Translations under genes and position numbers: made by a program | Shown here: positions 44,388-53,072 of the stretch, piece after piece | Layout: every line of letters begins with the position of its first letter | How positions within the stretch are numbered: the first letter of the stretch is position 1 | Source of the DNA: Rhodocyclaceae bacterium | Lineage (GTDB): Bacteria > Pseudomonadota > Gammaproteobacteria > Burkholderiales > Rhodocyclaceae | DNA: 54,709 nucleotides | Assembly: GCA_028713915.1 (NCBI GenBank) | Contig: JAQTNK010000025.1 | Coordinates: 1-54,709, forward strand | Reading direction: 5' to 3' | The notes under the pieces: model-generated | What the model was told of the DNA's origin: nothing | Databases searched by the model: none | Seen by the model: the letters and a program-made list of their open reading frames with translations, nothing else

Positions 44388-46679
44388 ATGGGGAAATTTA
44401 CGATAGGCAAAGTGCCGCTGTTGCTGGCGGCGGGTTTGGGATTGGCGGCGGCGGCGGCGTCGGCGGACACGCTGCAGGACGTTGCGAAGACGCGGGGGTT
44501 GAGCGCGCAGGATCTGCTGGCGGCGGCGAAGACGTACGTGCCGACGGGCAAGCGCGACGATTTCGTGGCGTTCAGTTCGGGCGGTCAAAGCGGCCAGGTC
44601 ATCGTGTACGGCATTCCGTCGATGCGCATTCTGAAGTACATCGGCGTGTTCACGCCGGAACCGTGGCAGGGCTACGGCTTCGATGAGGAATCGAAGAAGG
44701 TGCTGGCCGGCGGCAAGATCGACGGCAAGGACATCACCTGGGGCGATACGCACCATCCGGCGATGTCGGAGACGAACGGCAAGTACGACGGCCAGTTCCT
44801 GTTCATCAACGACAAGGCCAATCCGCGCATCGCGGTCATCGACCTGCGCGACTTCGAGACCAAGCAGATCGTCGTGAACCCGATCTTCAAGTCGGAGCAC
44901 GGCGGCGCCTTCGTCACGGAGAACACCGACTACATCATCGAGGCGGCGCAGTACGCAGCGCCGCTGGAGAACAAGAAGTTCTACCCGCTCGAAGAGTTCA
45001 ACGACAAGTATCGCGGCGGCGTCACCTACTGGAAGTTCGATCGCAAGGAAGGCCGCATCAAGCCCAACGAGTCGTTCTCGATCGAGCTGCCGCCGTATGC
45101 GCAGGACTTGTCCGACGCCGGCAAGGGGCCGTCGGACGGCTGGTCGTTCACCAACTCGTTCTGCGCCGAGCGTTATGTCGGCGGCATCGAGAAGGGTCGT
45201 CCGCCGTATGAAGCCGGCTGTTCCGCCAAGGACACCGACTATCTGCACGTGATCAACTGGCGCAAGGCTGCCGAGCTCGTCAAGCAGGGCAAGGCGAAGA
45301 AGATCAACGGCCACAACGTGATCATGATGGAGACGGCGATCAAGGAAGGCATCCTCTTCCTGGTGCCGGAGAACAAGAGCCCGCACGGCGCCGACGTGAC
45401 GCCTGACGGCAAGAACATCATCGTCTCGGGCAAGCTCGACACGCATGCGACGGTGTTCAGCTTCGACAAGATCATGGCGGCGATCAAGGCCGGCAAGTTC
45501 GAATCGAAGGATCCGTACGGCATCCCGGTGATCGCCATGGCCGACGCCATGGACCGCCAGGTGCAGCTGGGTCTTGGCCCCTTGCACACGCAGTTCGATT
45601 CCAAGCCGTGCATCGCCTACACCTCGCTGTACGTGGATTCGCAAGTGGCGAAGTGGAACTACTGCAACGGCCAGGTGCTCGACAAGATCAGCGTGCAGTA
45701 CAACATCGGCCACCTGATGACCATGGAAGGCGATTCCACGGATCCGAAGGGCCACTACCTGGTGGCACTGAACAAGCTGGCGATTGACCGCTTCAACCCG
45801 GTCGGCCCGCTGCATCCGCAGAACCACCAGCTGATCGACATCAGCGGCGACAAGATGCAGCTGCTCTACGACATGCCGATCCCGCTGGGCGAGCCGCACT
45901 ACGTGGTGGCGATCTCGGCCGACAAGCTGAAGCCGGGCGTGCGCTACAAGGTCGGCACCGACAGCCGCACCGACAAGCCGCATCCGGGCGCGGTGCGTGC
46001 CGGCGAAGAGAAGACGGTGAGGAAGGGCAACAAGCTGGAAGTGTTCGGCACGTTGATCCGTTCGCACATCACGCCGGAGACGATCGAAGCCGAAGTCGGC
46101 GACGAAATCACCATCAACCTGACCAACCTCGAGCGCGCCGAAGACGAGACGCACGGCTTCACGGTATCGACCTTCAACACGCATGCGTCGGTCGAGCCGG
46201 GCAAGACGATCTCCGTCAAGTTCAAGGCCGACAAGGAAGGCGTCTATCCGTACTACTGCACGGAGTTCTGCTCGGCGCTGCACCTCGAGATGATGGGTTA
46301 CCTGCTGGTCAAGCCGAAGGGCTGGAAGGCGGTGAAGACGAGCCTGGCGAAGGGCAGCTACAGCGAAGCCGACTACAAGGCGGAACTGAAGAAGGTGGCC
46401 GATACGCAGGCGGTGATCGACTCGGTGGTGGGCTACATCACCTCGGTGAACTTCAAGGACTTCCCGGATGTCGTGGCGATGGTGGAAGACGCCACCGACC
46501 AGCTGGGCAAGATGAAGGACGCCAAGGCCAAGCATGAGGCGGCCGCTGCCAAGAAGGATTGGGAGCAAGCCAACCTCTGGGCCGAGCAGGTCTTCCAGTA
46601 TCAGGTCAAGGCCGCCGACCTCGGCCTGCGCGCCAAGACCTACCTCGAACAGCACGGCGCCCACAAAGTCGCCAAGTAA
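44388..46679 (+). CDS. nosZ: Nitrous-oxide reductase NosZ, copy 2 (Sec-type, clade II)
   Basis: This 763-residue enzyme has the same length as copy 1 and is identical from residue 10 onward. Copper ligands, CuA motif and the heme-free C-terminal extension are all the same. Its first nine residues (MGKFTIGKV) differ from copy 1, it starts with ATG after a GGGAG site, and its upstream region lacks the FNR-type box of copy 1. It heads the accessory gene run (cytochromes, nosB, nosD, nosG, nosH, nosF, nosL, nosY). The mature exported enzyme should be the same as that of copy 1. Confidence 0.97.
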   Translation: MGKFTIGKVPLLLAAGLGLAAAAASADTLQDVAKTRGLSAQDLLAAAKTYVPTGKRDDFVAFSSGGQSGQVIVYGIPSMRILKYIGVFTPEPWQGYGFDEESKKVLAGGKIDGKDITWGDTHHPAMSETNGKYDGQFLFINDKANPRIAVIDLRDFETKQIVVNPIFKSEHGGAFVTENTDYIIEAAQYAAPLENKKFYPLEEFNDKYRGGVTYWKFDRKEGRIKPNESFSIELPPYAQDLSDAGKGPSDGWSFTNSFCAERYVGGIEKGRPPYEAGCSAKDTDYLHVINWRKAAELVKQGKAKKINGHNVIMMETAIKEGILFLVPENKSPHGADVTPDGKNIIVSGKLDTHATVFSFDKIMAAIKAGKFESKDPYGIPVIAMADAMDRQVQLGLGPLHTQFDSKPCIAYTSLYVDSQVAKWNYCNGQVLDKISVQYNIGHLMTMEGDSTDPKGHYLVALNKLAIDRFNPVGPLHPQNHQLIDISGDKMQLLYDMPIPLGEPHYVVAISADKLKPGVRYKVGTDSRTDKPHPGAVRAGEEKTVRKGNKLEVFGTLIRSHITPETIEAEVGDEITINLTNLERAEDETHGFTVSTFNTHASVEPGKTISVKFKADKEGVYPYYCTEFCSALHLEMMGYLLVKPKGWKAVKTSLAKGSYSEADYKAELKKVADTQAVIDSVVGYITSVNFKDFPDVVAMVEDATDQLGKMKDAKAKHEAAAAKKDWEQANLWAEQVFQYQVKAADLGLRAKTYLEQHGAHKVAK
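44414..46679 (+). repeat. Direct repeat, nosZ copy 2
   Basis: Second member of the 2266-bp direct repeat (see 37424-39689). Flanking bases on both sides are unrelated between the copies. Confidence 0.92.
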
Positions 46680-46705
46680 CTTGATTTGAGGCAAGGATTT
46701 TGGGA

Positions 46706-46735
46706 GGAGGGCGGGCTAGCCTGCCCTCCGTTCTT
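46706..46735 (+). terminator. Stem-loop between nosZ copy 2 and nosC1 (attenuator or processing site)
   Basis: GGAGGGCGGG, loop CTAG and CCTGCCCTCC form a 10-bp stem with one G-U pair, followed only by GTTCTT. The weak T run suggests partial termination or protection of the nosZ transcript end. Confidence 0.6.
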
Positions 46736-46752
46736 AAACACGAGGAGTAACC

Positions 46753-47067
46753 ATGCAAGCGAAGTTGATCATTGCGGCGACCGTCGCCGCGGCCTTTAGC
46801 AGCACGGCGGCATTTGCCGACGGCGCCAAGCTCTTTCAGGAAAAGACCTGCTGGTCCTGCCACGGCAAGGACGCGAAGACGCCGATCCTGCCCGCCTATC
46901 CCAAGATCGCCGGCCAGAACAAGGCGTACATCGAGCAGCAGATGAAGGACATCAAGAGCGGCGCGCGCGCCAACGGCAACAGCGCGGCGATGAAGGGCAT
47001 CATGGTCATCGTCGACGACGCCGACATTCCGCAGCTCGCCGATTACCTTTCCAAGCTGAAGCCATAA
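46753..47067 (+). CDS. nosC1: Monoheme c-type cytochrome NosC1-like
   Basis: This 104-residue exported cytochrome has a Sec signal ending in AAFADG, one heme site CWSCHG, and a MKGIMV stretch that can supply the methionine ligand. It fits the small periplasmic cytochromes of clade II nos clusters, which are thought to carry electrons from the NosG/NosH quinol branch to NosZ. It follows nosZ copy 2 by 73 bp with a good GAGGAG site. The symbol is by position and heme count, not by sequence identity to a defined NosC1. Confidence 0.85.
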   Translation: MQAKLIIAATVAAAFSSTAAFADGAKLFQEKTCWSCHGKDAKTPILPAYPKIAGQNKAYIEQQMKDIKSGARANGNSAAMKGIMVIVDDADIPQLADYLSKLKP

Positions 47068-47090
47068 GCCCCTGGCGAATAATTTAGCAA

Positions 47091-47104
47091 TTGATAAACG
47101 TCAA
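47091..47104 (+). promoter_or_regulatory. FNR/Dnr-type box upstream of nosC2
   Basis: TTGAT-AAAC-GTCAA matches the FNR-family consensus. CACAAT at 47128-47133 is a suitable -10, placing the box near -42. This suggests an internal anaerobic promoter for nosC2 and the genes after it. Confidence 0.75.
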
Positions 47105-47166
47105 GGACTGCGGAAGCACGGATTCAGCACAATGACTCCATCGCATCTCCAATAGAGGAACTGAAC

Positions 47167-47895
47167 ATGAGAAAACATACACTGCTGGCGCTTGCGCTAT
47201 GCTCTGCCGCCGTCGCCTTTGCCCAAGTGCCGGCACCGAAAAAGCCCGGCATCGAAGAGAAGGGCTACGTCTGGAACGCCCAGGAAGGCGAGAAGGTCGA
47301 GGCGCTGCACCTGAAGGGCGACCCCAAGAACGGCAAGGAGACCTACGAGGTCTGCGGCGCCTGCCACCTGCCCTCCGGCGCCGGTCGCGCCGACGGCACG
47401 TTCCCGCAGCTCGCCGGCCAGCATTCCACGGTGCTGATCAAGCAGCTCGCCGACATCCGTTCCGGCCTGCGCGACAACCCGACGATGTATCCGTTCGCCA
47501 AGGAAGCGATGGTCAAGCCGCAGGAGCTCGCCGACACCGCCGCCTACATCAACAGCCTGTGCATTCCGCCCGACCACGGCCGCTACGAGGGTCCCGATGC
47601 CGCGGCGCAGATCGCCAAGGGCCACGACCTCTACGAGAACGAATGCAAGAACTGCCACGGCGTGAACGGCCAGGGCGACAAGGAGAAGTTCTATCCCGTG
47701 ATCGCCGGCCAGCACTACAAGTACCTGCTGCGCCAGATGACCGCGATTCGCGACGGAAAGCGGCGCAACGCCAATCCGGACATGGTCAAGGTCATCAAGA
47801 AGTACACCGACGACCAGCTGGTGGCGATCTCCGCCTTCCAGGCGAGCATGACCATGCCTGGCGCCATGTGCAAGGCCAAGCCCGGCAAGAAGTAA
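47167..47895 (+). CDS. nosC2: Diheme c-type cytochrome NosC2-like
   Basis: This 242-residue exported cytochrome has a signal peptide ending near AVAFAQ and two heme sites, CGACHL and CKNCHG, each followed by a LAGQH or IAGQH motif. Additional cysteines (SLCIPPD and AMCKAKP) may form a disulfide. It is likely a periplasmic electron carrier to NosZ. It has its own FNR-type box upstream and is followed by an intercistronic hairpin before nosB. It is related in layout to the diheme cytochrome at 36494-37150. Confidence 0.88.
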   Translation: MRKHTLLALALCSAAVAFAQVPAPKKPGIEEKGYVWNAQEGEKVEALHLKGDPKNGKETYEVCGACHLPSGAGRADGTFPQLAGQHSTVLIKQLADIRSGLRDNPTMYPFAKEAMVKPQELADTAAYINSLCIPPDHGRYEGPDAAAQIAKGHDLYENECKNCHGVNGQGDKEKFYPVIAGQHYKYLLRQMTAIRDGKRRNANPDMVKVIKKYTDDQLVAISAFQASMTMPGAMCKAKPGKK

Positions 47896-47916
47896 GAAGC
47901 AGCGCAAGACGTCCAT

Positions 47917-47938
47917 CCGCCCGGCGCAGGCCGGGCGG
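47917..47938 (+). other. Intercistronic stem-loop between nosC2 and nosB
   Basis: CCGCCCGGC, loop GCAG and GCCGGGCGG make a perfect 9-bp stem. No T run follows, so it is more likely an RNA stability element than a terminator. Confidence 0.6.
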
Positions 47939-47994
47939 TATGTAGTTCCCAGGCGACAGTGGCAAGCTGTCGCCGAGCAGGTAAAGTGAGAAAC

Positions 47995-48984
47995 ATGCAA
48001 GCCCAGAACAAGCAGGACAGACTGATCGTCGCACTTAGCTTTATCGCCCTGGTGGCGATGATCGCCGCCTATTTCGCGCCGATCTGGTGGGTCTCGTTGA
48101 CCGCGCCGAATTATCCCAAGGACGCCTTCCCGGACGGCATCCGCATCCATTTCCATTTCGACGGCGTCTATAACGGCTGTCACATCATGCCCGCCAGCAG
48201 CAACCATGCGGCCGAGATCAACCAGCAGGATCTCGACGACAAGGTCGAGCGCTACAACCCCATCCTCGACGCCAAGCAGGATGTGAACAAGGGCGCGGAG
48301 GGTCTCGACTGCGTCCATGAGATGAATACCATCAACCACTATGTCGGGATGTTCCCTATTTCCACCGGCGCCCCGGTGGAAAAGCCGCTGGCGAAATTCT
48401 TCTTCGGCTTCTTCGCCGTCATGCTGTTCGGCTTCATGGTGCCCGAGGGCAGGAAGAAGCAGCGTCTGCTGGTGCTCTCGGCCGGTTTCGCCGCCGTGGC
48501 GGCGTGGATGCTGGTCGACCAGTACGTCCTCGGCCACCTCGAAAGCCACATCCAGAGCTACGTGCATGATGCCGCCGCATTCTTCAACGAACCGGAAAAG
48601 ATCGCCCACTGGGGCGACATGGTGCGCAGCGTCACGCACGTCGTCATCGCCGGCCTGATTGCCACGATGGTCGTCGTCGTCGCCGGCGTCGCGCGCTTTC
48701 GCGCCTTCTCGCTGCTGCTGGCGCTGGTGCCGGCGCTGCTGCCGCTCTTCTTCGTCATCACTTACGCCGGCTGGCTCTGGTTCTTCGGCCACAATCTCCA
48801 CCCCTGGGGCGCCTTCACCGTCCATCCGTTCATGCCGACGGTCTTCGGCGAGGGCAAGGTGGCGCAGTTCTCGACCTATTCCTATCCGTACTGGGGATAC
48901 GGCCTGCTGCTGCTGATGTTCGTCTGCCTGATCCCGGCCTTGCTGATGCGCCGCAAACAGATGCGCGAGCAGGGCGAGGCTTGA
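47995..48984 (+). CDS. nosB: Membrane protein NosB-like
   Basis: This 329-residue protein has about six membrane helices: one near the N-terminus (about 13-33), then pairs around 135-180 and 215-265, and one near the C-terminus (about 300-320). A periplasmic loop of about 100 residues after the first helix has conserved-looking NGCHIMPASS and NTINHYVGMF. NosB is a characteristic membrane protein of clade II nos clusters with no settled biochemical role. The call rests on topology and position before nosD. ATG at 47995 follows AAAGTGAG. Confidence 0.8.
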   Translation: MQAQNKQDRLIVALSFIALVAMIAAYFAPIWWVSLTAPNYPKDAFPDGIRIHFHFDGVYNGCHIMPASSNHAAEINQQDLDDKVERYNPILDAKQDVNKGAEGLDCVHEMNTINHYVGMFPISTGAPVEKPLAKFFFGFFAVMLFGFMVPEGRKKQRLLVLSAGFAAVAAWMLVDQYVLGHLESHIQSYVHDAAAFFNEPEKIAHWGDMVRSVTHVVIAGLIATMVVVVAGVARFRAFSLLLALVPALLPLFFVITYAGWLWFFGHNLHPWGAFTVHPFMPTVFGEGKVAQFSTYSYPYWGYGLLLLMFVCLIPALLMRRKQMREQGEA

Positions 48985-48997
48985 GCGGGACGCGCGC

Positions 48998-50374
48998 ATG
49001 AGACCAGGAATGCTGTGGCGCCTGATCGCGCCGGTCATCCTCCTGCTGGCCGCCAACTACGCCGGCAGCCAGATCATGACCGGCGACGACGCCGAGAAGG
49101 AAGACCCCGCAGCCCAGCTCGCCAATTCCCACGGCGGCCTTCGCGCCGATGTCGATCGGCCCAAGCCGACGTATTCGATGGCGCAGCGCGATCCGCGCAT
49201 CCACGCCCTCAAGCCGTTCCAGGAGCTCGTCGACGCCGCGCCCGCCGGCTCCGTACTGAAGCCGCCGCCGGGCATCTACGCCGGTCCGGTGGTGGTGAAC
49301 AAGCCGCTCGTCATCGACGGCGGCGGCAAGGTGACGATCGACGCCGGCGACAAGGGCACGGTATTCCTGCTCGCCACCGACGGCGCGCGCCTTTCCGGCC
49401 TGCACCTGGCGGGCTCGGGCGATTCCTACGACACCGACGACTCCTGCCTCGACGTGCGCGGACACCACAACACGCTCGAACACCTGCAGATCGACAACTG
49501 CCTGTTCGGCATCGACCTCAAGCAGTCGAACTACAACGTCGTGCGCAACAGCCACATCACCTCGAAATCGCTCGACCTGGCCATGCGCGGCGACGCGGTG
49601 CGCCTCTGGTACAGCGATTACAACCTGATCGAAGACAACGAGATCGTCGATTCGCGCGACATGGTCGCCTGGTATTCGAGCCACAACACCTATCGCGGCA
49701 ACGTCGGCCGCCGCAGCCGCTATTCGATCCACTTCATGTTCGCCAACGACAACCTGGTCGAGAGCAATCGCTTCTACGACAACACGGTCGGCGTCTATAT
49801 GATGTACACGGAACGCATCACCCTGCGCAACAACGTCTTCTCGCACGCCACCGGCGCCGCCGGCATGGCGATCGGCTTCAAGGAGTCCTCCGACTCCGTC
49901 ATCGAGAACAACGACATCGTCTATTGCGCCGTCGGCGTCGGCTCCGATCTCTCGCCGTTCCAGCCCCACAGCACGATCGTCTTCCGCCACAACCGCTTCG
50001 CCTACAACGGCATCGCCGTGCATTTCACCAGCGAGCTGGGCGGCAACAGCTTCGATGACAACGTCTTCGAAGGCAACCTCACCGACGTCATCCAGTCCGG
50101 GCGCGGCAAGGGCGGCCTGAACCAGTGGAGCGGCAACTACTTCGACACCTATCAGGGCTTCGATCGCGACCACGACGGCTTCGGCGACACGCCGCACCAG
50201 CAGTTCGCCTTCGCCGACCAGATCTGGATCGAGATTCCCGAAGCGCGCTTCTTCACCATGTCGCCGGTGATGGAACTGCTCGACTTCCTCGAACGCCTGG
50301 CGCCGCTGTCCACGCCCGAACTTCAGGTGAAGGACGACCACCCGCGCTTCACCAGGCCGGAGCCGCGCTCATGA
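48998..50374 (+). CDS. nosD: Copper/sulfur delivery beta-helix protein NosD
   Basis: This 458-residue exported protein has an N-terminal hydrophobic signal/anchor (LIAPVILLLAANYAGSQ), then a right-handed beta-helix made of CASH-type repeats such as NTLEHLQIDNCLFGIDLKQ, YNLIEDNEIVDSRDMVAW, DNLVESNRFYDNTVGVYMM and DSVIENNDIVYCAVGVG. The C-terminal part contains NQWSGNYFDTYQGFDRDHDG, typical of NosD. It acts with the NosFY ABC transporter in building the copper-sulfur centre of NosZ. Its stop overlaps nosG by four bases. Confidence 0.95.
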   Translation: MRPGMLWRLIAPVILLLAANYAGSQIMTGDDAEKEDPAAQLANSHGGLRADVDRPKPTYSMAQRDPRIHALKPFQELVDAAPAGSVLKPPPGIYAGPVVVNKPLVIDGGGKVTIDAGDKGTVFLLATDGARLSGLHLAGSGDSYDTDDSCLDVRGHHNTLEHLQIDNCLFGIDLKQSNYNVVRNSHITSKSLDLAMRGDAVRLWYSDYNLIEDNEIVDSRDMVAWYSSHNTYRGNVGRRSRYSIHFMFANDNLVESNRFYDNTVGVYMMYTERITLRNNVFSHATGAAGMAIGFKESSDSVIENNDIVYCAVGVGSDLSPFQPHSTIVFRHNRFAYNGIAVHFTSELGGNSFDDNVFEGNLTDVIQSGRGKGGLNQWSGNYFDTYQGFDRDHDGFGDTPHQQFAFADQIWIEIPEARFFTMSPVMELLDFLERLAPLSTPELQVKDDHPRFTRPEPRS

Positions 50375-51216
50375 GCACCAAAGACAAGACGCCGCCAGCG
50401 GTACCGCTGTCGCGCGAGCGCCAGCAGCAGGCGCGCCGCCGTTTCCTGCGCACCGTGCTGCTGACGGGCGGCGTGCTCGGCGCCGCGCTCTCCGGCTACC
50501 TGCCGCTGGCCTACGCGAAGAAGGCGCGCCTGCGCCCGCCCGGCGCGCTCGACGAGCACGAGTTTCTCGCCTCCTGCATCAAGTGCGGGCAGTGCGTGCA
50601 GGTCTGCCCGGTGCAGGCGATCAAGCTTGCCGACCTGGTCGACGGCTTCGGCGTCGGCGTGCCCTATATCGATGCGCGCGAGCAGGCCTGCGACTTTTCC
50701 TGCGACGCCGCGCAATGCATCCTCGCCTGTCCGACCGGCGCGCTCACCTACGTCAAGCCGGAGTTCCTGCCGGTGCGCCCGGGCGCGAAGCTCGCCGCGA
50801 AGCCGATTCTCAAGGCCAAGGAACACGACCCCGAGAACACGCTCAACTTGCGGGAGCGCATGGGCGTCGCCCGCCTGGTGCGTCCCGAAAGCTGCCTGGC
50901 GACGAAAGGGAAAGGCTACAAGGGGCTGGCGCGCGGCGAGCAGTTCAAGGGCCATATGCGCTACATGGACGTCGATCGCTGGAAGCCGATCCGCATCAGC
51001 GACCATCCGTACGACGTCGCCGAGTGCGACCTGTGCGTGCGCGAATGCCCGATCAAGGACGCCATTTCCATGGAAACGACGTTTGCGCCCGACGGCAGCA
51101 AGCAGCACCGGCCGGTCGTGCATGAACCCTGCGTCGGCTGCGGCGTCTGCGAAATGATCTGCCCGGTCGAGCCTTCGTGCATCGTCGTCGAGCAGCGCGA
51201 GGTTTGGAAAGCATGA
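50371..51216 (+). CDS. nosG: Ferredoxin-type quinol oxidase subunit NosG (NapG-like)
   Basis: This 281-residue iron-sulfur protein has a twin-arginine signal (RRRFLRTVLLTGGVLGAALSG) and four cysteine clusters: CIKCGQCVQVCP, CDAAQCILACP, CDLCVRECP and CVGCGVCEMICP, enough for four [4Fe-4S] centres. With NosH it should form a NapGH-like menaquinol dehydrogenase that feeds electrons to periplasmic cytochromes and NosZ. Start and stop overlap nosD and nosH by four bases each, so the three are translationally coupled. Confidence 0.94.
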   Translation: MSTKDKTPPAVPLSRERQQQARRRFLRTVLLTGGVLGAALSGYLPLAYAKKARLRPPGALDEHEFLASCIKCGQCVQVCPVQAIKLADLVDGFGVGVPYIDAREQACDFSCDAAQCILACPTGALTYVKPEFLPVRPGAKLAAKPILKAKEHDPENTLNLRERMGVARLVRPESCLATKGKGYKGLARGEQFKGHMRYMDVDRWKPIRISDHPYDVAECDLCVRECPIKDAISMETTFAPDGSKQHRPVVHEPCVGCGVCEMICPVEPSCIVVEQREVWKA

Positions 51217-52181
51217 ACCGGCTCCTCGACCAAGTAATGATCATGCTCGGCCGCGAGCCCAGGAAGGGCGGGCCGATCAGCGAGCGCGCGCAGCAGGTGC
51301 ACCAGTTGAAGCGCATGACCAACAAGGCAGAGTTGAAGGCGGCGCGCGAAGTGGCGCACGCCGAGGCGCTGAAGACGCACAAGTGGCGCAACCGGCGCTG
51401 GATCACGCTGCTCGCCGCCAACCTGCTGTTCGTCGTCTCCTACCATTTCGACATCCAGATCCTCGAAGGCGCCTTGACGGCCTCGCGCTTCGTCGGCTTT
51501 CACCTGATCGACCTCAACTCGGCGCTGCAGGTGATGCTGGCGCACAAGCACATCATCGTGAACCTGGTGATCGGCACCTCGACGATCTTCGTCTTCTGGC
51601 TGTTGCTCGGCGGGCGCACGTTCTGCTCCTGGGTCTGTCCCTACCACCTGCTGGCGGAATGGGCCGAGAAGCTGCACCTGAAGCTCGCGGCGACCAAGCT
51701 CGTCTCCGACCAGAACATCAACCGCTGGCTGCGCACCGTGTTCTGGTGCATCTTCGCGCTGCTCGCCGTCGTTACCGGCTACACCGTGTATGAGGCGATT
51801 TCGCCGACCGGCATCCTCTCGCGGGCGCTGATCTACGGCCCCGGCCTGGCGCTGCTCTGGGTGCTGGCGCTGCTGGTGTTCGAGGTCTTCTTCGTGCGCC
51901 GCGCCTGGTGCCGCTATGCCTGCCCGATCGGCCTCACCTACGGCGTGGTCGGCATCTTCTCGCCGCTGCGCGTCAAGTACAAGCTCGAAAGCTGCTTCCA
52001 CGAGGGCGACTGCCGCAAGGTCTGCCTGGTGCCGCACGTGCTCGACACCGTCATCAAGGGCCGCGCGCCCGATACCGAAGTCGCCATCGGCCCCGACTGC
52101 ACGCGCTGCGGCCTGTGCGTCGACGCCTGCCCGACCGGCTCCTTGACCTTCGAAGTCAAGGGCTTGTCGAAACTGCTTTGA
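51213..52181 (+). CDS. nosH: Membrane ferredoxin-type protein NosH (NapH-like)
   Basis: This 322-residue inner-membrane protein has a cytoplasmic N-terminus with a long helical lead (about 1-60), about four membrane helices, two CxxxCP motifs between helices (CSWVCPYHLL and CRYACPIGL), and a C-terminal ferredoxin-like part with CHEGDCRKVCLVP-type spacing and CTRCGLCVDACPTG. It is the membrane partner of NosG in quinol oxidation. The preceding frame extends upstream, but the ATG overlapping the nosG stop is the natural start. Confidence 0.94.
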   Translation: MNRLLDQVMIMLGREPRKGGPISERAQQVHQLKRMTNKAELKAAREVAHAEALKTHKWRNRRWITLLAANLLFVVSYHFDIQILEGALTASRFVGFHLIDLNSALQVMLAHKHIIVNLVIGTSTIFVFWLLLGGRTFCSWVCPYHLLAEWAEKLHLKLAATKLVSDQNINRWLRTVFWCIFALLAVVTGYTVYEAISPTGILSRALIYGPGLALLWVLALLVFEVFFVRRAWCRYACPIGLTYGVVGIFSPLRVKYKLESCFHEGDCRKVCLVPHVLDTVIKGRAPDTEVAIGPDCTRCGLCVDACPTGSLTFEVKGLSKLL

Positions 52182-52220
52182 ATCAAGATTGCCACGCTCC
52201 GTAACCGCTAAATTCGCGCC

Positions 52221-53072
52221 ATGATCCGCTTCCAGAATGTATCCAAGACTTTCAAGCGCGCCCGCGTGCTCGACGGCATCGATCTCGACATCGGGCTGGG
52301 CGAGCGCATCGCCCTGATCGGCTCCAACGGCGCCGGCAAGACCACGCTGATCCGCTGCCTGCTCGGCGAATATGTTCACGACGGCGAAGTGCGCATCGAA
52401 GGGCGCGATCCGCGGCGCAACCGCACCGAAGTGCTCGGCCGCATCGGCTTCGTGCCGCAGTTGCCGCCGCCCTTGAAAATGCCGGTCGGCCGGCTGATCG
52501 ATTTTTCGGCGGCGCTGTGCGGCACCGATCCGGCGCACATCAACGCCATCGCCGGCTGCCTCGGCCTCGACGTCGCGCCGATCGCCGACCGCCAGTTCGT
52601 GCGGCTGTCCGGCGGCATGAAGCAGAAGATTCTCATCGCCATCGCCCTCGGTCGCGAGGCGAAAGTGCTGGTGATGGACGAGCCGGCCGCCAACCTCGAC
52701 CCCGAAGCGCGCAAGATTTTCTTCGAGCTGCTGGCCGATCGCCAGGACCAGGCCACCATGCTGATTTCCAGCCACCGTCTCGACGAGGTCTCGGCGCTGG
52801 TCAATCGCGTCGTCGAACTCGACATGGGCAAGGTCGTGCTCGATGACCAGGTCGCCGACGACGTTTCGCTGTCCAGCGTGCTGGCCTGCCGCGTCACCGT
52901 CAAGCGCGCCGAACCGGCGCTGACCAAGGCGCTCACGCACTGGACGTTCCGCGACCTCGGCGGCGGCATCGAATGGGAGGGCGAGATTCCCGGCCCCGAC
53001 CGCCTGCGCTTCGTCGGCATGCTCTCGCGCTATGTCGCGCTGGTCGACCACGTGTCCCTGACCGAGCGGTGA
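52221..53072 (+). CDS. nosF: ABC transporter ATPase NosF
   Basis: This 283-residue ATPase has Walker A GSNGAGKTTL, signature LSGGMKQK, Walker B VLVMDEPAANLDPEA and the switch histidine in SSHRLDEV. With NosY and NosD it forms the transporter needed for maturation of the NosZ copper centre, probably moving a sulfur species. It lies 39 bp after nosH. Its stop TGA overlaps the next start (TGATG). Confidence 0.95.
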   Translation: MIRFQNVSKTFKRARVLDGIDLDIGLGERIALIGSNGAGKTTLIRCLLGEYVHDGEVRIEGRDPRRNRTEVLGRIGFVPQLPPPLKMPVGRLIDFSAALCGTDPAHINAIAGCLGLDVAPIADRQFVRLSGGMKQKILIAIALGREAKVLVMDEPAANLDPEARKIFFELLADRQDQATMLISSHRLDEVSALVNRVVELDMGKVVLDDQVADDVSLSSVLACRVTVKRAEPALTKALTHWTFRDLGGGIEWEGEIPGPDRLRFVGMLSRYVALVDHVSLTER

